From CAWEQO01 sp963811225 (GTDB taxonomy: Bacteria; Chloroflexota; Anaerolineae; Anaerolineales; Anaerolineaceae): a stretch of 64,000 nt of DNA. Both the position numbers and the translations under genes were made by a program. The stretch is taken from NCBI GenBank assembly GCA_963811225.1, contig CAWEQO010000013.1:124001-188000 (forward strand). The letters are read 5' to 3'. Below, one piece after another: positions 1 through 8,296 of the stretch (position 1 is the stretch's first letter; every line of letters begins with the position of its first letter). The notes under the pieces are model-generated. The model did no database searches and was not told the DNA's origin. It saw nothing but the letters and a program-made list of their open reading frames with translations.

Positions 1-1
1 G

Positions 2-985
2 CCCGGCGCAATCGTGCTGGTCAACCGCAACCTCCTGCCTGAGGTGATGGTTGCCACCAGCCGGGTTCAGCACTTCCCGGTTAACGCGCCGATCTTGTAT
101 GTCGACGAAAACAGCATTCCCGATCTGACCCGCAAAGAGCTTTTAAGGCTCAAGCCGGAAGGGGTGATGATGGATGGCAACACCCAGGTGTACCTGTTCG
201 GGACGATCTCGGATGCCGTGGCGAGCGAGGTACAGCAGATGGGCTTCCAGATCCGCCAGATCCAGGCCGCAGATATCTTCGAGCTGGCCGAAGATGCCGA
301 CAACTGGAGCGCGACCCAACACGGCAACCACCAAAACGATGTAGTGATCGCCAACCTGGATTCCCTGGCGCCTGCCATCCCCTCGATCTTCTGGAACGCG
401 CACATGGGCGACGGGCTGGCCTTCGTCACTAATGAGGGCGTGCCCGAGGCCACCCGGCGCATCCTGCAGCGCCGCGCGCACGGCCCTTGGATCTACGTCT
501 TCGGCGATGAAAGCGTCGTGCCCGACCTGGTAGTGCGCGAGCTGGCGCAGTATGGACAGGTGACTCGCATCCCCGGCAGCAGCGCATCCGAAACCAGCGC
601 GCACTTCGCTGCCTTTCACGACGAAGGCAAAGATTGGGGCGCCTGGTTCTTACAAGGCGCACGCAGCTTCGGCTGGGGCATCGGCGAAGCCGGTCACAAC
701 GCCATCTTCGTGCGGCTCGACGGGCCTGCCGGCTGGCAGAACGCGGTACCCGCCACCACCCTCAGCCACATGGGCAAGCATGCCCCGGTTTTGGTACTGG
801 ATTCGGCCGGGCAGATTCCCGAAGCCGTGAAGACCTACTTGAAGCTGACCGCCCCGTACGAGACCGCGCCGCGCCAGCAGTTGACCAATCACGGCTGGAT
901 CATCGGCGGCGAAGGCACGATTTCTTGGGAAACCCAGGCTCAGATTGACCTGTACCTGGATACAATTTTTAGCGCAAAGGAGTGA
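2..985 (+). CDS. Cell-wall-binding-repeat (CWB2)-like protein, 5' truncated by window edge
   Basis: The reading frame is open at the left edge, so the true start lies outside the window; the first GTG inside it is at position 14. Three blocks have the look of CWB2 repeats: an NAPILYV-type strand followed by a loop, a helix with LKPEGV, and a later DAVASEV helix. The second block is around DGLAFVTNEGVPEATRRIL and the third around APVLVLDSAGQIPEAVKTYL. In known proteins such repeats bind cell-wall polymers. No signal peptide can be seen because the N-terminus is missing. The stop overlaps the ribosome binding site of the next gene, so the two are probably co-transcribed. The family call rests on pattern resemblance only. 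Confidence 0.6.
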   Translation, partial: PGAIVLVNRNLLPEVMVATSRVQHFPVNAPILYVDENSIPDLTRKELLRLKPEGVMMDGNTQVYLFGTISDAVASEVQQMGFQIRQIQAADIFELAEDADNWSATQHGNHQNDVVIANLDSLAPAIPSIFWNAHMGDGLAFVTNEGVPEATRRILQRRAHGPWIYVFGDESVVPDLVVRELAQYGQVTRIPGSSASETSAHFAAFHDEGKDWGAWFLQGARSFGWGIGEAGHNAIFVRLDGPAGWQNAVPATTLSHMGKHAPVLVLDSAGQIPEAVKTYLKLTAPYETAPRQQLTNHGWIIGGEGTISWETQAQIDLYLDTIFSAKE

Positions 986-990
986 CGGCC

Positions 991-1443
991 ATGCCCAAAA
1001 AGAAACGCAAGGCAGAAAAAGACGCCGGCCCGGTACGCGTCTTCGAAGCCAAAAAGGATACTCCACGCAAACCGAAGAACGAAAAAGATATGCGCGCCAT
1101 GGCCGGGCACGTGGTGGAACATCGTACCAAACCCTACCCGCAAGCCGAATGGCCGCAATTCGACCCCTTCCCACGGCCGCTCTTGCAAGGCCTGGCCTGG
1201 GGGACGTTGGTCGGGATACTGCTGGAAGTCTTGTGGGCAGCCCTGATGAACAACGGAGCGCTGGTCATTCCCGGTTGGGACGGCCTGTTCTCGATGACCC
1301 CCTTCACGTTTTACGTTTTCTGGAGCATGGTCGGAGCAGCTTTTGGCATCATCGTGATAGGCGTGGCGTTCATTCTGATCACGCCTGTCCCTAGATCCAG
1401 TGAGGAGCTGCAAGAAGAGAGAATCAATAACAGAACGACTTAA
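991..1443 (+). CDS. Small membrane protein, two predicted TM helices
   Basis: This 150-residue protein is not recognised as a known family. The first 60 residues are very basic and hydrophilic (PKKKRKAEKD at the start). Two hydrophobic segments follow, roughly residues 68-88 and 105-130, with a short acidic tail (SSEELQEE). A cytoplasmic N-terminus with a helical hairpin in the membrane is the simplest topology. The ATG at 991 is preferred over an in-frame GTG at 982 because AAAGGAG lies at a good distance in front of it. It follows the CWB2-like gene with only 5 bases between stop and start, and the GDPD gene follows closely, suggesting one operon. Confidence 0.72.
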   Translation: MPKKKRKAEKDAGPVRVFEAKKDTPRKPKNEKDMRAMAGHVVEHRTKPYPQAEWPQFDPFPRPLLQGLAWGTLVGILLEVLWAALMNNGALVIPGWDGLFSMTPFTFYVFWSMVGAAFGIIVIGVAFILITPVPRSSEELQEERINNRTT

Positions 1444-1459
1444 GCATCAAGGAGACGTA

Positions 1460-2218
1460 ATGCAGCCAACCCCCCGCCTCTCGCTGCCCGGGCGCCGGAA
1501 GCCCTACGTGATGGCCCACCGGGGTAACCGAGCGTTGTTCCCGGAGAACACGCTGGCTTCCTTTCGCCAGGCTATCGCCGACGGCGCCGACATCCTGGAG
1601 ACCGACCTGCACCTGAGCGCCGACGGTGTGTTCATGTGCATCCACGACGCCACCGTCGACCGCACCACGGACGGCAGCGGTCCGGTGGCCGAGAAGACCC
1701 TGGCGCAGCTCCAAGCGTTGAGCGCATTCGACAGCCGCCCCGGATTCGAACAGGAGCGCATCCCCACCCTGGCGGAGGTGGCGGCCATCCTGCCGCCAGA
1801 CATGGGCCTGGCGCTGGAGCTGAAGACCGACCGCTTCCTTGAGCCGTCCGTGTGCGTTCAACTGGCAGAAGAACTGGCTGAACTCGGCATCCGCGACCGC
1901 TCGGTGGTGCTGTCTTTCAGCCTGACGCGCATCCAGGCCGTGCAAGTCATCGCCCCCGACATCCCGATCGGCTGGATCACCCTTTCCAACCTGAGACCAA
2001 TCCGAGCTCCGCAGCTGCTGGGGCCGTTCTGGCCGGTGCTGCTGGCCAATCCATTCTATGTGAGCACGTCGCATCGGCATGGACAGGTCGTTTGCCCGCT
2101 AGATCCGATGCCGGACAAGCGCCTGTGGCTGTATCGTTTCCTGGGCTGTGATGCCGTGCTGACCGATAACCCGCAAAGCACAATCCAACGGCTCAAAAAA
2201 TACGATCAACCTGAATGA
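1460..2218 (+). CDS. Glycerophosphodiester phosphodiesterase
   Basis: Hydrolyses glycerophosphodiesters to sn-glycerol 3-phosphate and an alcohol. The 252-residue protein has the typical GDPD TIM-barrel signature: an early HRGN followed by PENTLASF, then ETDLHLSADG carrying the metal-binding Glu and Asp, and IHDATVDRTTDG with the second catalytic His. ELKTD in mid-protein is the conserved Glu/Lys strand and LTDNP sits near the end. There is no signal peptide, so it is probably cytoplasmic. The ATG at 1460 is chosen because AAGGAG sits 5 bases upstream; an upstream in-frame start at 1400 would overlap the previous gene. A hairpin at 2227-2258 may end the transcript. Confidence 0.9.
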   Translation: MQPTPRLSLPGRRKPYVMAHRGNRALFPENTLASFRQAIADGADILETDLHLSADGVFMCIHDATVDRTTDGSGPVAEKTLAQLQALSAFDSRPGFEQERIPTLAEVAAILPPDMGLALELKTDRFLEPSVCVQLAEELAELGIRDRSVVLSFSLTRIQAVQVIAPDIPIGWITLSNLRPIRAPQLLGPFWPVLLANPFYVSTSHRHGQVVCPLDPMPDKRLWLYRFLGCDAVLTDNPQSTIQRLKKYDQPE

Positions 2219-2226
2219 TTAGCCCA

Positions 2227-2258
2227 GGTGGGATGCACTTCAGAAGTGCGCCTCACCT
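2227..2258 (+). terminator. Imperfect hairpin after the GDPD gene
   Basis: Arms around TGCACTT and AAGTGC pair, extended by AGGTG and CACCT. There is no long T run, so this is a weak terminator candidate. Confidence 0.4.
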
Positions 2259-2285
2259 CGTGTTTTGTAAGAAATTAGAGGGGAA

Positions 2286-3603
2286 ATGAATACCAAAATT
2301 CCACGTGACAACAGCCTCGACAGCGGCCTCGCGCTGCTTTCAGAAGGCTATCCGTTTATTGCCAGCCGCGCGCAGCGGCTGAATACCGATATCTTCGAGA
2401 CCCGGCTTTTCTTGCAAAAGGCCTACTGCGTGACGGGCGCCGACGCGGCCCGGATGTTCTACCAACCTGAACGCTTCACCCGCCGCGGCGCGCTACCGAA
2501 GACCACGCTGTGGCTGTTGCAAGACTCCGGCAGCGTGGCTACTTTGAATGGACGGGCGCATTTGCACCGCAAGGAAATGTTCATGGACCGGATGAGCCCG
2601 GAGAGCATGGGCCTGCTGGTGGAACACATGACGCGTGAGTGGCTGGCAGCCATCCCGCGCTGGGAGCATCAAGACCGTGTCGTGCTGTTCGATGCGCTGC
2701 ATGAGATCCTGACCCGGGCGGTATGCGCCTGGACGGGCGTACCCTTGCCGGAAAATGAAGTGGACCAGCGCACCCGCCAGCTGTCGGCGATGATTGCGGG
2801 GGCAGGCTCGGCCGGGCCGCACAACTGGTACGGTCAACTGCTGCGCCAGAGCGCAGAGCGCTGGCTGCGCGGCATTGTGCGGCAGGCGCGCTCCGGTCAG
2901 CTGCAGCCGCCGGAGGGCTCGCCGCTGGAGGCCTTCATCCGGCATCGCGACCTGAATGGCAAGCTGCTGCCGGTCAACATCGTGGCGGTGGAGCTGCTAA
3001 ACCTGCTGCGCCCGGTGGTGGCGGTGGCGCGCTTTATCGTCTTCAGCAGCGCTGGCCCTGCACGACTGCCCTGCCTGCGAGCAGCGCATCCATGACGGCG
3101 ACGAGCAGTACACCGAGTGGTTCGTACAGGAAGTGCGCCGGTTTTATCCCTTCTTCCCGTTCGTGGGTGGGCGCGGGCTGCATGATTTCGATTGGCAAGG
3201 GCATCACTTCCCCAAGAATACCTGGATGCTGCTCGATCTGTGGGGAACCAACCACGACGAGCGCACCTGGGGGGACCCGTGGCGGTTCCGTCCGGAGCGC
3301 TTTGCCGATTGGGACGAAAGCCCGTACGACTTCATCCCGCAGGGCGGCGGCTACTACGATCGGAATCACCGCTGCGCTGGTGAATGGGTGACCGTTGCTT
3401 TGATGCTATGCGCCGTCCAGCTGCTGGTCAATTCGATGGCGTACGAGGTGCCGCCGCAAGACCTGGGCATCAACCTGGCGCATATGCCGGCCATCCCGAA
3501 CAGCCGGTTTGTGATTTCAAGCTGTACGGCCGTTGGTTGGAGCCAAAGACGTCCAAGGCTCGATGGAAAGGGAGGTCGCGGTGACCTCCTGGGGTTAAGT
3601 TGA
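2286..3603 (+). pseudogene. CYP152-type cytochrome P450 fatty-acid peroxygenase, frameshifted
   Basis: Two adjacent frames together make one P450 of the CYP152 family, which uses H2O2 to hydroxylate or decarboxylate fatty acids. The first half (2286 to about 3044) contains the family N-terminus with FTRRGALPK and the LLRPVVAVA segment; its Arg-Pro pair anchors the substrate carboxylate in CYP152 enzymes. The second half (about 3046-3603) has FIPQGGGYY and HRCAGEW with the heme-ligating Cys. The frames join at VF|AALALHD: removing one A at about 3045 restores the expected sequence. The C-terminal 30 residues after NSRFV look non-homologous. It is either a recent pseudogene or a base-calling error; all residues needed for function are otherwise present. 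Confidence 0.85.
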
Positions 3604-3637
3604 ACGAGATGATTTTAGGGGTTTCTTGAAGAGTGGA

Positions 3638-3664
3638 GTGACACTTGCACGCTGCAAGTGTCAC
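3638..3664. repeat. Perfect 12-bp-arm hairpin after the P450 gene
   Basis: GTGACACTTGCA and TGCAAGTGTCAC pair with a 3-base loop. It may terminate the P450 transcript, but there is no T tract. Confidence 0.6.
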
Positions 3665-3681
3665 TTCAATAAAGATGACGT

Positions 3682-3881
3682 TACAGCAGATTTTGAATGG
3701 AATTTGATATTGGTTGGTAATGGACCCAACACAAGGATGTGTTGGGCTACGTATGGATGCAAGGTCAGTCACCGCAGCGTGGGTGCGACCGCCAGGGCGA
3801 TGGTACAGCAGGGATTTTGGATGGAATTTGAGGTTGGTTGGCGAGGGACCCAACACAAGGATGTGTTGGGCTACGAATGGA
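3682..3881. repeat. Two direct copies (~77 bp, period about 124) each with a hairpin
   Basis: Copies at about 3682-3757 and 3803-3881 share most bases. Each ends in CCCAACAC-AAGGAT-GTGTTGGG followed by CTACG (stems at 3725-3746 and 3849-3870). This fills most of the gap between the P450 pseudogene and the ABC operon. Short frames across it show no protein family and are ignored. It resembles an intergenic repeat family rather than a gene. Confidence 0.75.
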
Positions 3882-3903
3882 TTGAGTGCAAAGAAGAATA
3901 TCC

Positions 3904-3964
3904 TTGACTTCCATATTTATTCGTGATATATTTCACACATTGGTTTGCGGTACAAACTTGTTTG
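3904..3964 (+). promoter_or_regulatory. Promoter and possible operator of the ABC-exporter operon
   Basis: TTGACT (3904-3909) and TATATT (3927-3932) are separated by exactly 17 bases, a good sigma-70-type promoter. About 20 bases after the -10 lies CAAAC-TT-GTTTG (3953-3964), a small palindrome that could bind the winged-helix regulator encoded second in the operon. The operator part is inference. Confidence 0.55.
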
Positions 3965-3984
3965 CAATGGAAGGAATTACACCA

Positions 3985-4620
3985 ATGAACAACCCAATCG
4001 ATCAAATTGCCCAGCGCACACAGCGCTACTGGTATGTGGATGGCCTGGCAGAAATGGCCGGCGGCACGGTGATCCTGCTGCTTGGGCTGTTCTTCCTGGC
4101 AATCACCTTTGTTCCGGATACCCCAGTGCGCAACTGGCTGCTGATGCTCGGGCAGCCCGGGCTGATCCTGCTCGGGTTGCTGGGCTCCCGCAAGGCGATT
4201 GCATACTTCAAAGAGCGCATCACCTACCCGCGCACCGGGTATGTCTCGTACAAGCGGTCACGCGGCGGGCGGCGCATCCAGGCGATTGTGGTCACGGCGG
4301 TATTCGCAGCCATCCTGGCGATCGTCGTCTCGTTGGCCGGCAGCTTCGTCAGCGAGAACTGGCTGCCGATCATCTCGGCCACCCTGGTGGCGCTGTTCAT
4401 CCTGTACCTGGCGTACCAGTTTGGCTTGCGGCGCTTCTATGCCATCTCAGTGATCGCCTTCCTGCTCGGTCTGGCTACCGCCTGGTTGGCCCTGCCCGAT
4501 CCCTACACCACGGTATTCTTCTTCTCGGCGCTCGGACTGGTTTGGATCCTCTCTGGAGCATGGACCCTGGCGCTGTACCTGCGCGAAACTCAACCTTCGG
4601 TTGCGGAAGAGGGAGCATGA
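3985..4620 (+). CDS. Polytopic membrane protein of the regulator/ABC operon
   Basis: This 211-residue protein has five or six hydrophobic segments, a basic loop (YKRSRGGRR) in the middle and a short acidic tail. I do not recognise a named family. It is first in an apparent four-gene operon with a winged-helix regulator, an ABC ATPase and an ABC-2 permease, so it may be a membrane partner or sensor of that system; this is inferred from position only. The start at 3985 (MNNPID) is chosen because AAGGA lies 9 bases upstream; the longer in-frame extension would run back over the promoter. Confidence 0.75.
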   Translation: MNNPIDQIAQRTQRYWYVDGLAEMAGGTVILLLGLFFLAITFVPDTPVRNWLLMLGQPGLILLGLLGSRKAIAYFKERITYPRTGYVSYKRSRGGRRIQAIVVTAVFAAILAIVVSLAGSFVSENWLPIISATLVALFILYLAYQFGLRRFYAISVIAFLLGLATAWLALPDPYTTVFFFSALGLVWILSGAWTLALYLRETQPSVAEEGA

Positions 4621-4735
4621 GACGCGATGGCCGCAACTTTGGACGCCGCCCGACCTGCCGCCTGAGCAGCGCCCTGACCGGCAGGCTGGTTCGCTCGGTC
4701 TTGCGCTTAACCCGCCGGATCCCGGGTGGACGGCC

Positions 4736-5047
4736 ATGAGTGACCTGCGCCACCTGACAGAGGTCGACCGGCTGATCCATGAGCCCGCCCGGCTGATGAT
4801 CGTCTCACTGCTCTCGGCGGCCGAGCAGACCGACTTTCTGTTCCTGCTGCGGGAGACCGGTCTGACCAAGGGCAACCTGTCTTCACACCTGTCCCGCCTG
4901 GAAGAAGCCGGTTACGTGGAGATCGAAAAGACCTACCGTGGCAAAGTGCCGCAAACCCTGATCAGCCTATCCAATGAAGGCCGTAAAGCGTTTGTCATCT
5001 ATCGAAAGCAATTGAAAGAGATCGTTGATCGTTTATCCATGGAGTAA
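4736..5047 (+). CDS. Winged-helix DNA-binding transcriptional regulator
   Basis: The 103-residue protein is a single winged-helix domain of the MarR/ArsR-like HTH_34 type. It starts with HEPARLMIVSLL, continues with the recognition segment LTKGNLSSHLSRLEEAGYVEI, in which helix 3 is rich in Ser and Leu, and ends with a charged helix likely used for dimerisation. Such regulators commonly sit beside ABC-2 exporters and repress them. The start is uncertain: the frame stays open upstream to 4601, with a Pro-rich extension (PPDLPPEQRPD). The ATG at 4736 is preferred because it begins exactly at the domain edge and GGTGGA precedes it. Confidence 0.82.
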   Translation: MSDLRHLTEVDRLIHEPARLMIVSLLSAAEQTDFLFLLRETGLTKGNLSSHLSRLEEAGYVEIEKTYRGKVPQTLISLSNEGRKAFVIYRKQLKEIVDRLSME

Positions 5048-5051
5048 AAGC

Positions 5052-5990
5052 ATGACGCAACCTGTTATCCGCACACAAAACCTCGAGCGCACCTTTGGCA
5101 GCGTGCGCGCCGTCGACGGCATTTCCTTCGAAGTGCCGCAAGGCATCGTGTTCGGCTTCTTAGGCCCGAACGGATCCGGCAAGACCACCACCATCCGGCT
5201 GCTGCTTGGACTGCTGGAACCCACCGGCGGCACGGCACAGGTGCTGGGTTACGATACCCGCACCCAAGCGGACGAAATCCGCCAGCGCAGCGGCGCACTG
5301 CTGGAGCATACCGGCCTGTACGAGCGACTGAGCGCCTACGACAACCTGGAGTTTTATGGTCGCATCTGGCACATCCCGCCCGCCGAGCGCCAGAAGCGCA
5401 TCCACGAGCTGCTGGCCGAGGTGGACCTGTGGGAACGGCGGACAGACACGGTCGCCAACTGGAGCCGGGGCATGAAGCAGAAGCTGGCCGTCGCCCGCAC
5501 CCTGATCCACCGCCCCAAACTGGTGTTCCTGGACGAACCTACCGCCGGACTCGACCCAGTAGCGGCGGCCGCACTGCGCGAAGACCTGGACAACCTGGCT
5601 CGCCGCCAGGGAGTCACCGTCTTCCTGACCACCCACAACCTCTCGGAAGCCGAACGGCTTTGCAGCATGGTGGCGGTGATCCGACACGGCAAACTGATGG
5701 CGATGGGCTCGCCGGATGAACTGCGCCAGCGCCAGGGCCAAAATCGGATGGAGATTGTCGGCCGCAACATCACCGAAAGCGTCATAGCGATCATGCAGCA
5801 GCGCCCTGAGGTGACCGGCGCGCGCACAGAGAACGGGCGGCTGGTGCTTAACCTGCGCGACGAAGCTGATTCGGCGGCGCTGGTGCCGCTGCTGGTGGCA
5901 AATGGGGTGCAGATCGACGAAGTGCGCAAGGGCAAGTCGAGTCTGGAAGACGTTTTCTTGACTTTGATGGAGGAAGAATCCAATGATTAG
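5052..5990 (+). CDS. ABC transporter ATP-binding protein (ABC-2 exporter)
   Basis: This 312-residue nucleotide-binding subunit drives export through the permease encoded next. Visible motifs are Walker A GPNGSGKTT (about residue 40), a Q-loop region ALLEHTGLY, the signature helix NWSRGMKQKLAVAR, Walker B LVFLDEPTAGLDP and the H-loop TTHNLSEAE. The degenerate signature WSRGM is common in drug, lantibiotic and Na+ exporters of this class. The C-terminal 90 residues form the extra domain usual in the family (DVFLTL motif near the end). The start at 5052 has GGAG just upstream. The stop overlaps the permease start by 8 bases, indicating translational coupling. The substrate cannot be read from the sequence. 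Confidence 0.93.
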   Translation: MTQPVIRTQNLERTFGSVRAVDGISFEVPQGIVFGFLGPNGSGKTTTIRLLLGLLEPTGGTAQVLGYDTRTQADEIRQRSGALLEHTGLYERLSAYDNLEFYGRIWHIPPAERQKRIHELLAEVDLWERRTDTVANWSRGMKQKLAVARTLIHRPKLVFLDEPTAGLDPVAAAALREDLDNLARRQGVTVFLTTHNLSEAERLCSMVAVIRHGKLMAMGSPDELRQRQGQNRMEIVGRNITESVIAIMQQRPEVTGARTENGRLVLNLRDEADSAALVPLLVANGVQIDEVRKGKSSLEDVFLTLMEEESND

Positions 5991-6717
5991 CGACATGATC
6001 ACCATGATCTGGAAAGAGTGGAGGGAAATCTTTTTGCGACGCGGCGGCACACGCAGCGGCTGGCTCAACGTGCTCATCATCCTGGGCTTGATGGGTGTGT
6101 TCATGCCCATCCAGGGCGGCACGGAGTGGCTAACCAACCCGGTCTTCCCGCTGCTGTGGTCGTGGCTGCCGATATTCATGGCGATCAACCTCGTCGCCGA
6201 CGCCTTTGCCGGCGAACGCGAGCGTCACACGCTCGAAACCCTGCTCGCCAGCCGCCTATCCGACCGGGCGATCCTGCTCGGTAAGATCGGTGCAGCCGTC
6301 TTCTATGCCTGGGGCATCACGGTGGCCGGGCTGCTGCTCGGCGCCGTGACGGTCAACGTGGCACACCCAGGCGGACCGCTCTTCTACACCGGCCTGACCT
6401 TCCCGCTTGGGCTGGCGCTTAGCTTCCTGGCCTCGCTGCTGGTGGCTTCCATCGGCACGCTGATCTCGTTGAATGCGCCCATCGCCCGCTCTGCGTACCA
6501 GCGTCTGAGCATTATCATCATGGCGATCTGGCTGCTGCCGTCACTGGGGCTGCAGTTCATCCCCGAGAATGTACGCAGCACGCTGTTCGCCGGCTTGCAA
6601 AGCGTAAACGTGATGAGCGTGCTGGCCGGCGCGTTAGGTGGCCTGGTGGTCATCGACGCGGCGCTGCTGGTCATCGCGATGTCGCGGTTTAGACGAGCGC
6701 GCTTGATATTGGAGTAA
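5983..6717 (+). CDS. ABC-2 type permease
   Basis: The 244-residue integral membrane subunit has six hydrophobic segments and the characteristic cytoplasmic segment FAGERERHTLETLLAS followed by RAILLGK, the coupling helix region of ABC-2 permeases. It starts inside the end of the ATPase gene (ATG at 5983), so the two are surely co-translated. The segment before the first TM helix is short and amphipathic (MITMIWKEWREIF). It is the last gene of the operon; an imperfect hairpin follows at 6730-6780. Confidence 0.92.
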   Translation: MISDMITMIWKEWREIFLRRGGTRSGWLNVLIILGLMGVFMPIQGGTEWLTNPVFPLLWSWLPIFMAINLVADAFAGERERHTLETLLASRLSDRAILLGKIGAAVFYAWGITVAGLLLGAVTVNVAHPGGPLFYTGLTFPLGLALSFLASLLVASIGTLISLNAPIARSAYQRLSIIIMAIWLLPSLGLQFIPENVRSTLFAGLQSVNVMSVLAGALGGLVVIDAALLVIAMSRFRRARLILE

Positions 6718-6729
6718 AAAAGAGCGCAG

Positions 6730-6780
6730 AGAGTAGAGGACCGTTACCGCCAGTGGTTTGGCAGTAACGGTTCTCTCCTT
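6730..6780 (+). terminator. Hairpin after the ABC operon
   Basis: CCGTTACCGCCA and TGGCAGTAACGG pair with one mismatch, extended by AGAGGA and TCTCCT. It is a probable transcription terminator. Confidence 0.55.
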
Positions 6781-6806
6781 TCTACGCTTTGTGATCAAAA
6801 AGACCC

Positions 6807-6822
6807 GACTGCCCGAGCAGTC
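6807..6822. promoter_or_regulatory. Palindrome ACTGC-N4-GCAGT, site A
   Basis: GACTGC-CCGA-GCAGTC is a 6-bp-arm palindrome about 140 bases upstream of the alpha/beta hydrolase gene. It is one of five related intergenic sites in this window. Confidence 0.5.
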
Positions 6823-6960
6823 ACAAAAGGTTTTCATTCATCAAAAAAACCACTAATACAACTGAGACACTTCGTGCTATGATAGTAGTATCAGGGCAGG
6901 GAAAAATTTTAAGAACTTTAAGTTCTGTTACCATCAAGCCAAGTGACTGCAGGAGGAGTC

Positions 6961-7899
6961 ATGAAAATGCCTCGCTGGGGACTTGCAGCCGGCATCGCTA
7001 CCGGTGCTGCGGCTGCGGCATGGACTGCAACTTATTATCGAAAACAAAAATGGACAGCGGTGGAAAAGCTGCGTTCCGGTGGTAAACTGGCGCAGACCGC
7101 GAAAGGATTAATCGAGTTCTCGGAAACAGGGGAAGGCCCGGCGGTGTTAATCAGCCACGGCAGCGGGGGAAACTACCGCCATACGATGGATCTCACCGGG
7201 CCGAGTGCCTGTCTGCGCTTTATCGGCGTTTCGCGTCCGGGTTACCTGCGCACGCCGCTGGATACCGGCCGCAGCTTTGAAGAGCAGGCCGACGCTTTCG
7301 CCGCCTTGCTCGACTCTCTTGGAATCGCCAGGGCCGCCATGGTAGGCATGGCAGCCGGCGGCGCGGCGGCCATCCAGTTCGCCGTGCGCCACCCCGACCG
7401 CTGCTGGGGCCTGGTGCTCGTCTCGGCGGTCAATCAGCCTGTGCCTACGCTGCCTGCACCGCTGCAGATCCTCGAACAGGCGGTGCGCGCCTCTGACTTT
7501 CTCCCCTGGATGCTGCTCAACACGCCGCTGCTTTATCTGCTGACAGGGCGCAAATTGATCTCGAACCTGGGCGACGGTCCGGTCAAGTGGGGTCTCTACC
7601 GCCGCACAATGCGCGGGCTGTTCCCGATTAGCTTGATGCGTGAAGGCATCCTCAACGACCTCGAACAGGTCCGCCAAATCTCGCGCTACCCGATGGACAC
7701 GATCAGCGCGCCTTCCCTGGTCATCCATGGGGATAAGGATGCTATCGTACCGTTCGAGCAGGGCCAATGGAGCGCCGGGCGCATCCCGAGCGCCATGTTC
7801 CTGGTGGTCCAGGGCGGGGGACACCTGAGCTTCATCACGCATCTCGACCAGACCCGCCAGGCATTGATCAGCTTCTTGCAGGTGCGGGCCCCGCAATAA
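6961..7899 (+). CDS. Alpha/beta hydrolase-fold protein lacking the nucleophile serine
   Basis: The 312-residue protein begins with a hydrophobic, Ala-rich segment (AAGIATGAAAAAW) that may anchor it in the membrane. The hydrolase fold is clear: an SHGSGGNYRH oxyanion region at about 65-75, an elbow at 129-134, the acid at about D260 in HGDKD and the base H288 in GGGH. At the elbow, where active homologues have G-x-S-x-G, this protein reads G-M-A-A-G-G, so the nucleophile position is Ala131. The acid and base are kept. It is either inactive, uses another residue, or has a non-hydrolytic role. The start at 6961 has AGGAGG 3 bases upstream. The next gene begins 19 bases after the stop. Confidence 0.85.
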   Translation: MKMPRWGLAAGIATGAAAAAWTATYYRKQKWTAVEKLRSGGKLAQTAKGLIEFSETGEGPAVLISHGSGGNYRHTMDLTGPSACLRFIGVSRPGYLRTPLDTGRSFEEQADAFAALLDSLGIARAAMVGMAAGGAAAIQFAVRHPDRCWGLVLVSAVNQPVPTLPAPLQILEQAVRASDFLPWMLLNTPLLYLLTGRKLISNLGDGPVKWGLYRRTMRGLFPISLMREGILNDLEQVRQISRYPMDTISAPSLVIHGDKDAIVPFEQGQWSAGRIPSAMFLVVQGGGHLSFITHLDQTRQALISFLQVRAPQ

Positions 7900-7918
7900 G
7901 AAAGAAAACAGGTGGTCC

Positions 7919-8212
7919 ATGGCTCCCGGCAGCCTCATCGAAACCGTGAAACGCTACTACGAATTCCGTGGGCTGACCCAGCCCGATGCAAGTCAATCTT
8001 TCCTGTTCCTCGTCTCTGAGATGGGCGAATTGGCCGACGCCTTCGTGCAAAACCAGGCCGAGTGGGTGCGTAACGATCCAGACCGGGAGCGAGATATGGA
8101 GGCCGAGATCGGCGACGTGCTGATGATGCTGACGGTCTTTGCATCCACCCAAGGCATCGATCCGGTCGAGGCGATGCTCAAGAAGATGGGCAGGAAGGGA
8201 TTCGAATCCTAA
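7919..8212 (+). CDS. MazG-like nucleotide pyrophosphohydrolase
   Basis: The protein is 97 residues of all-alpha MazG-type fold. The metal-binding pattern is seen as SEMGELADAF in the first helix pair and MEAEIGDVLMMLT in the second, supplying the E-x-x-E and E-x-x-D ligands. Family members hydrolyse nucleoside triphosphates to monophosphates plus pyrophosphate, often to clear non-canonical nucleotides. A single domain of this length matches the small MazG-like class rather than the two-domain housekeeping enzyme. It is probably co-transcribed with the hydrolase gene 19 bases upstream. A very strong hairpin follows it. Confidence 0.82.
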   Translation: MAPGSLIETVKRYYEFRGLTQPDASQSFLFLVSEMGELADAFVQNQAEWVRNDPDRERDMEAEIGDVLMMLTVFASTQGIDPVEAMLKKMGRKGFES

Positions 8213-8218
8213 GAGAGC

Positions 8219-8290
8219 AGAGAATAGAAAAAAGAGAGCGGCGGTTGCAGCTTTTGCGCTGCAACCGCCGCTCTCTTTTTTCTATTCTCT
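8219..8290. terminator. Perfect 33-bp-arm hairpin between convergent genes
   Basis: Arms 8219-8251 and 8258-8290 are exactly complementary with a 6-base loop. A and T runs in the arms give T tracts on both strands, so it can end transcription of both the MazG-like gene and the PBP gene. Confidence 0.9.
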
Positions 8291-8296
8291 ACCCTC

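Noticed and set aside
3571..3603. Second frameshift at the C-terminus of the P450
   Set aside because: The tail after NSRFV looks foreign, but I cannot find a clear alternative frame that restores a family ending.
3626..3926. Overlapping 70-93 codon frames in the gap after the P450
   Set aside because: They run through the direct repeats and hairpins, and the translated repeats show no protein-like conservation.
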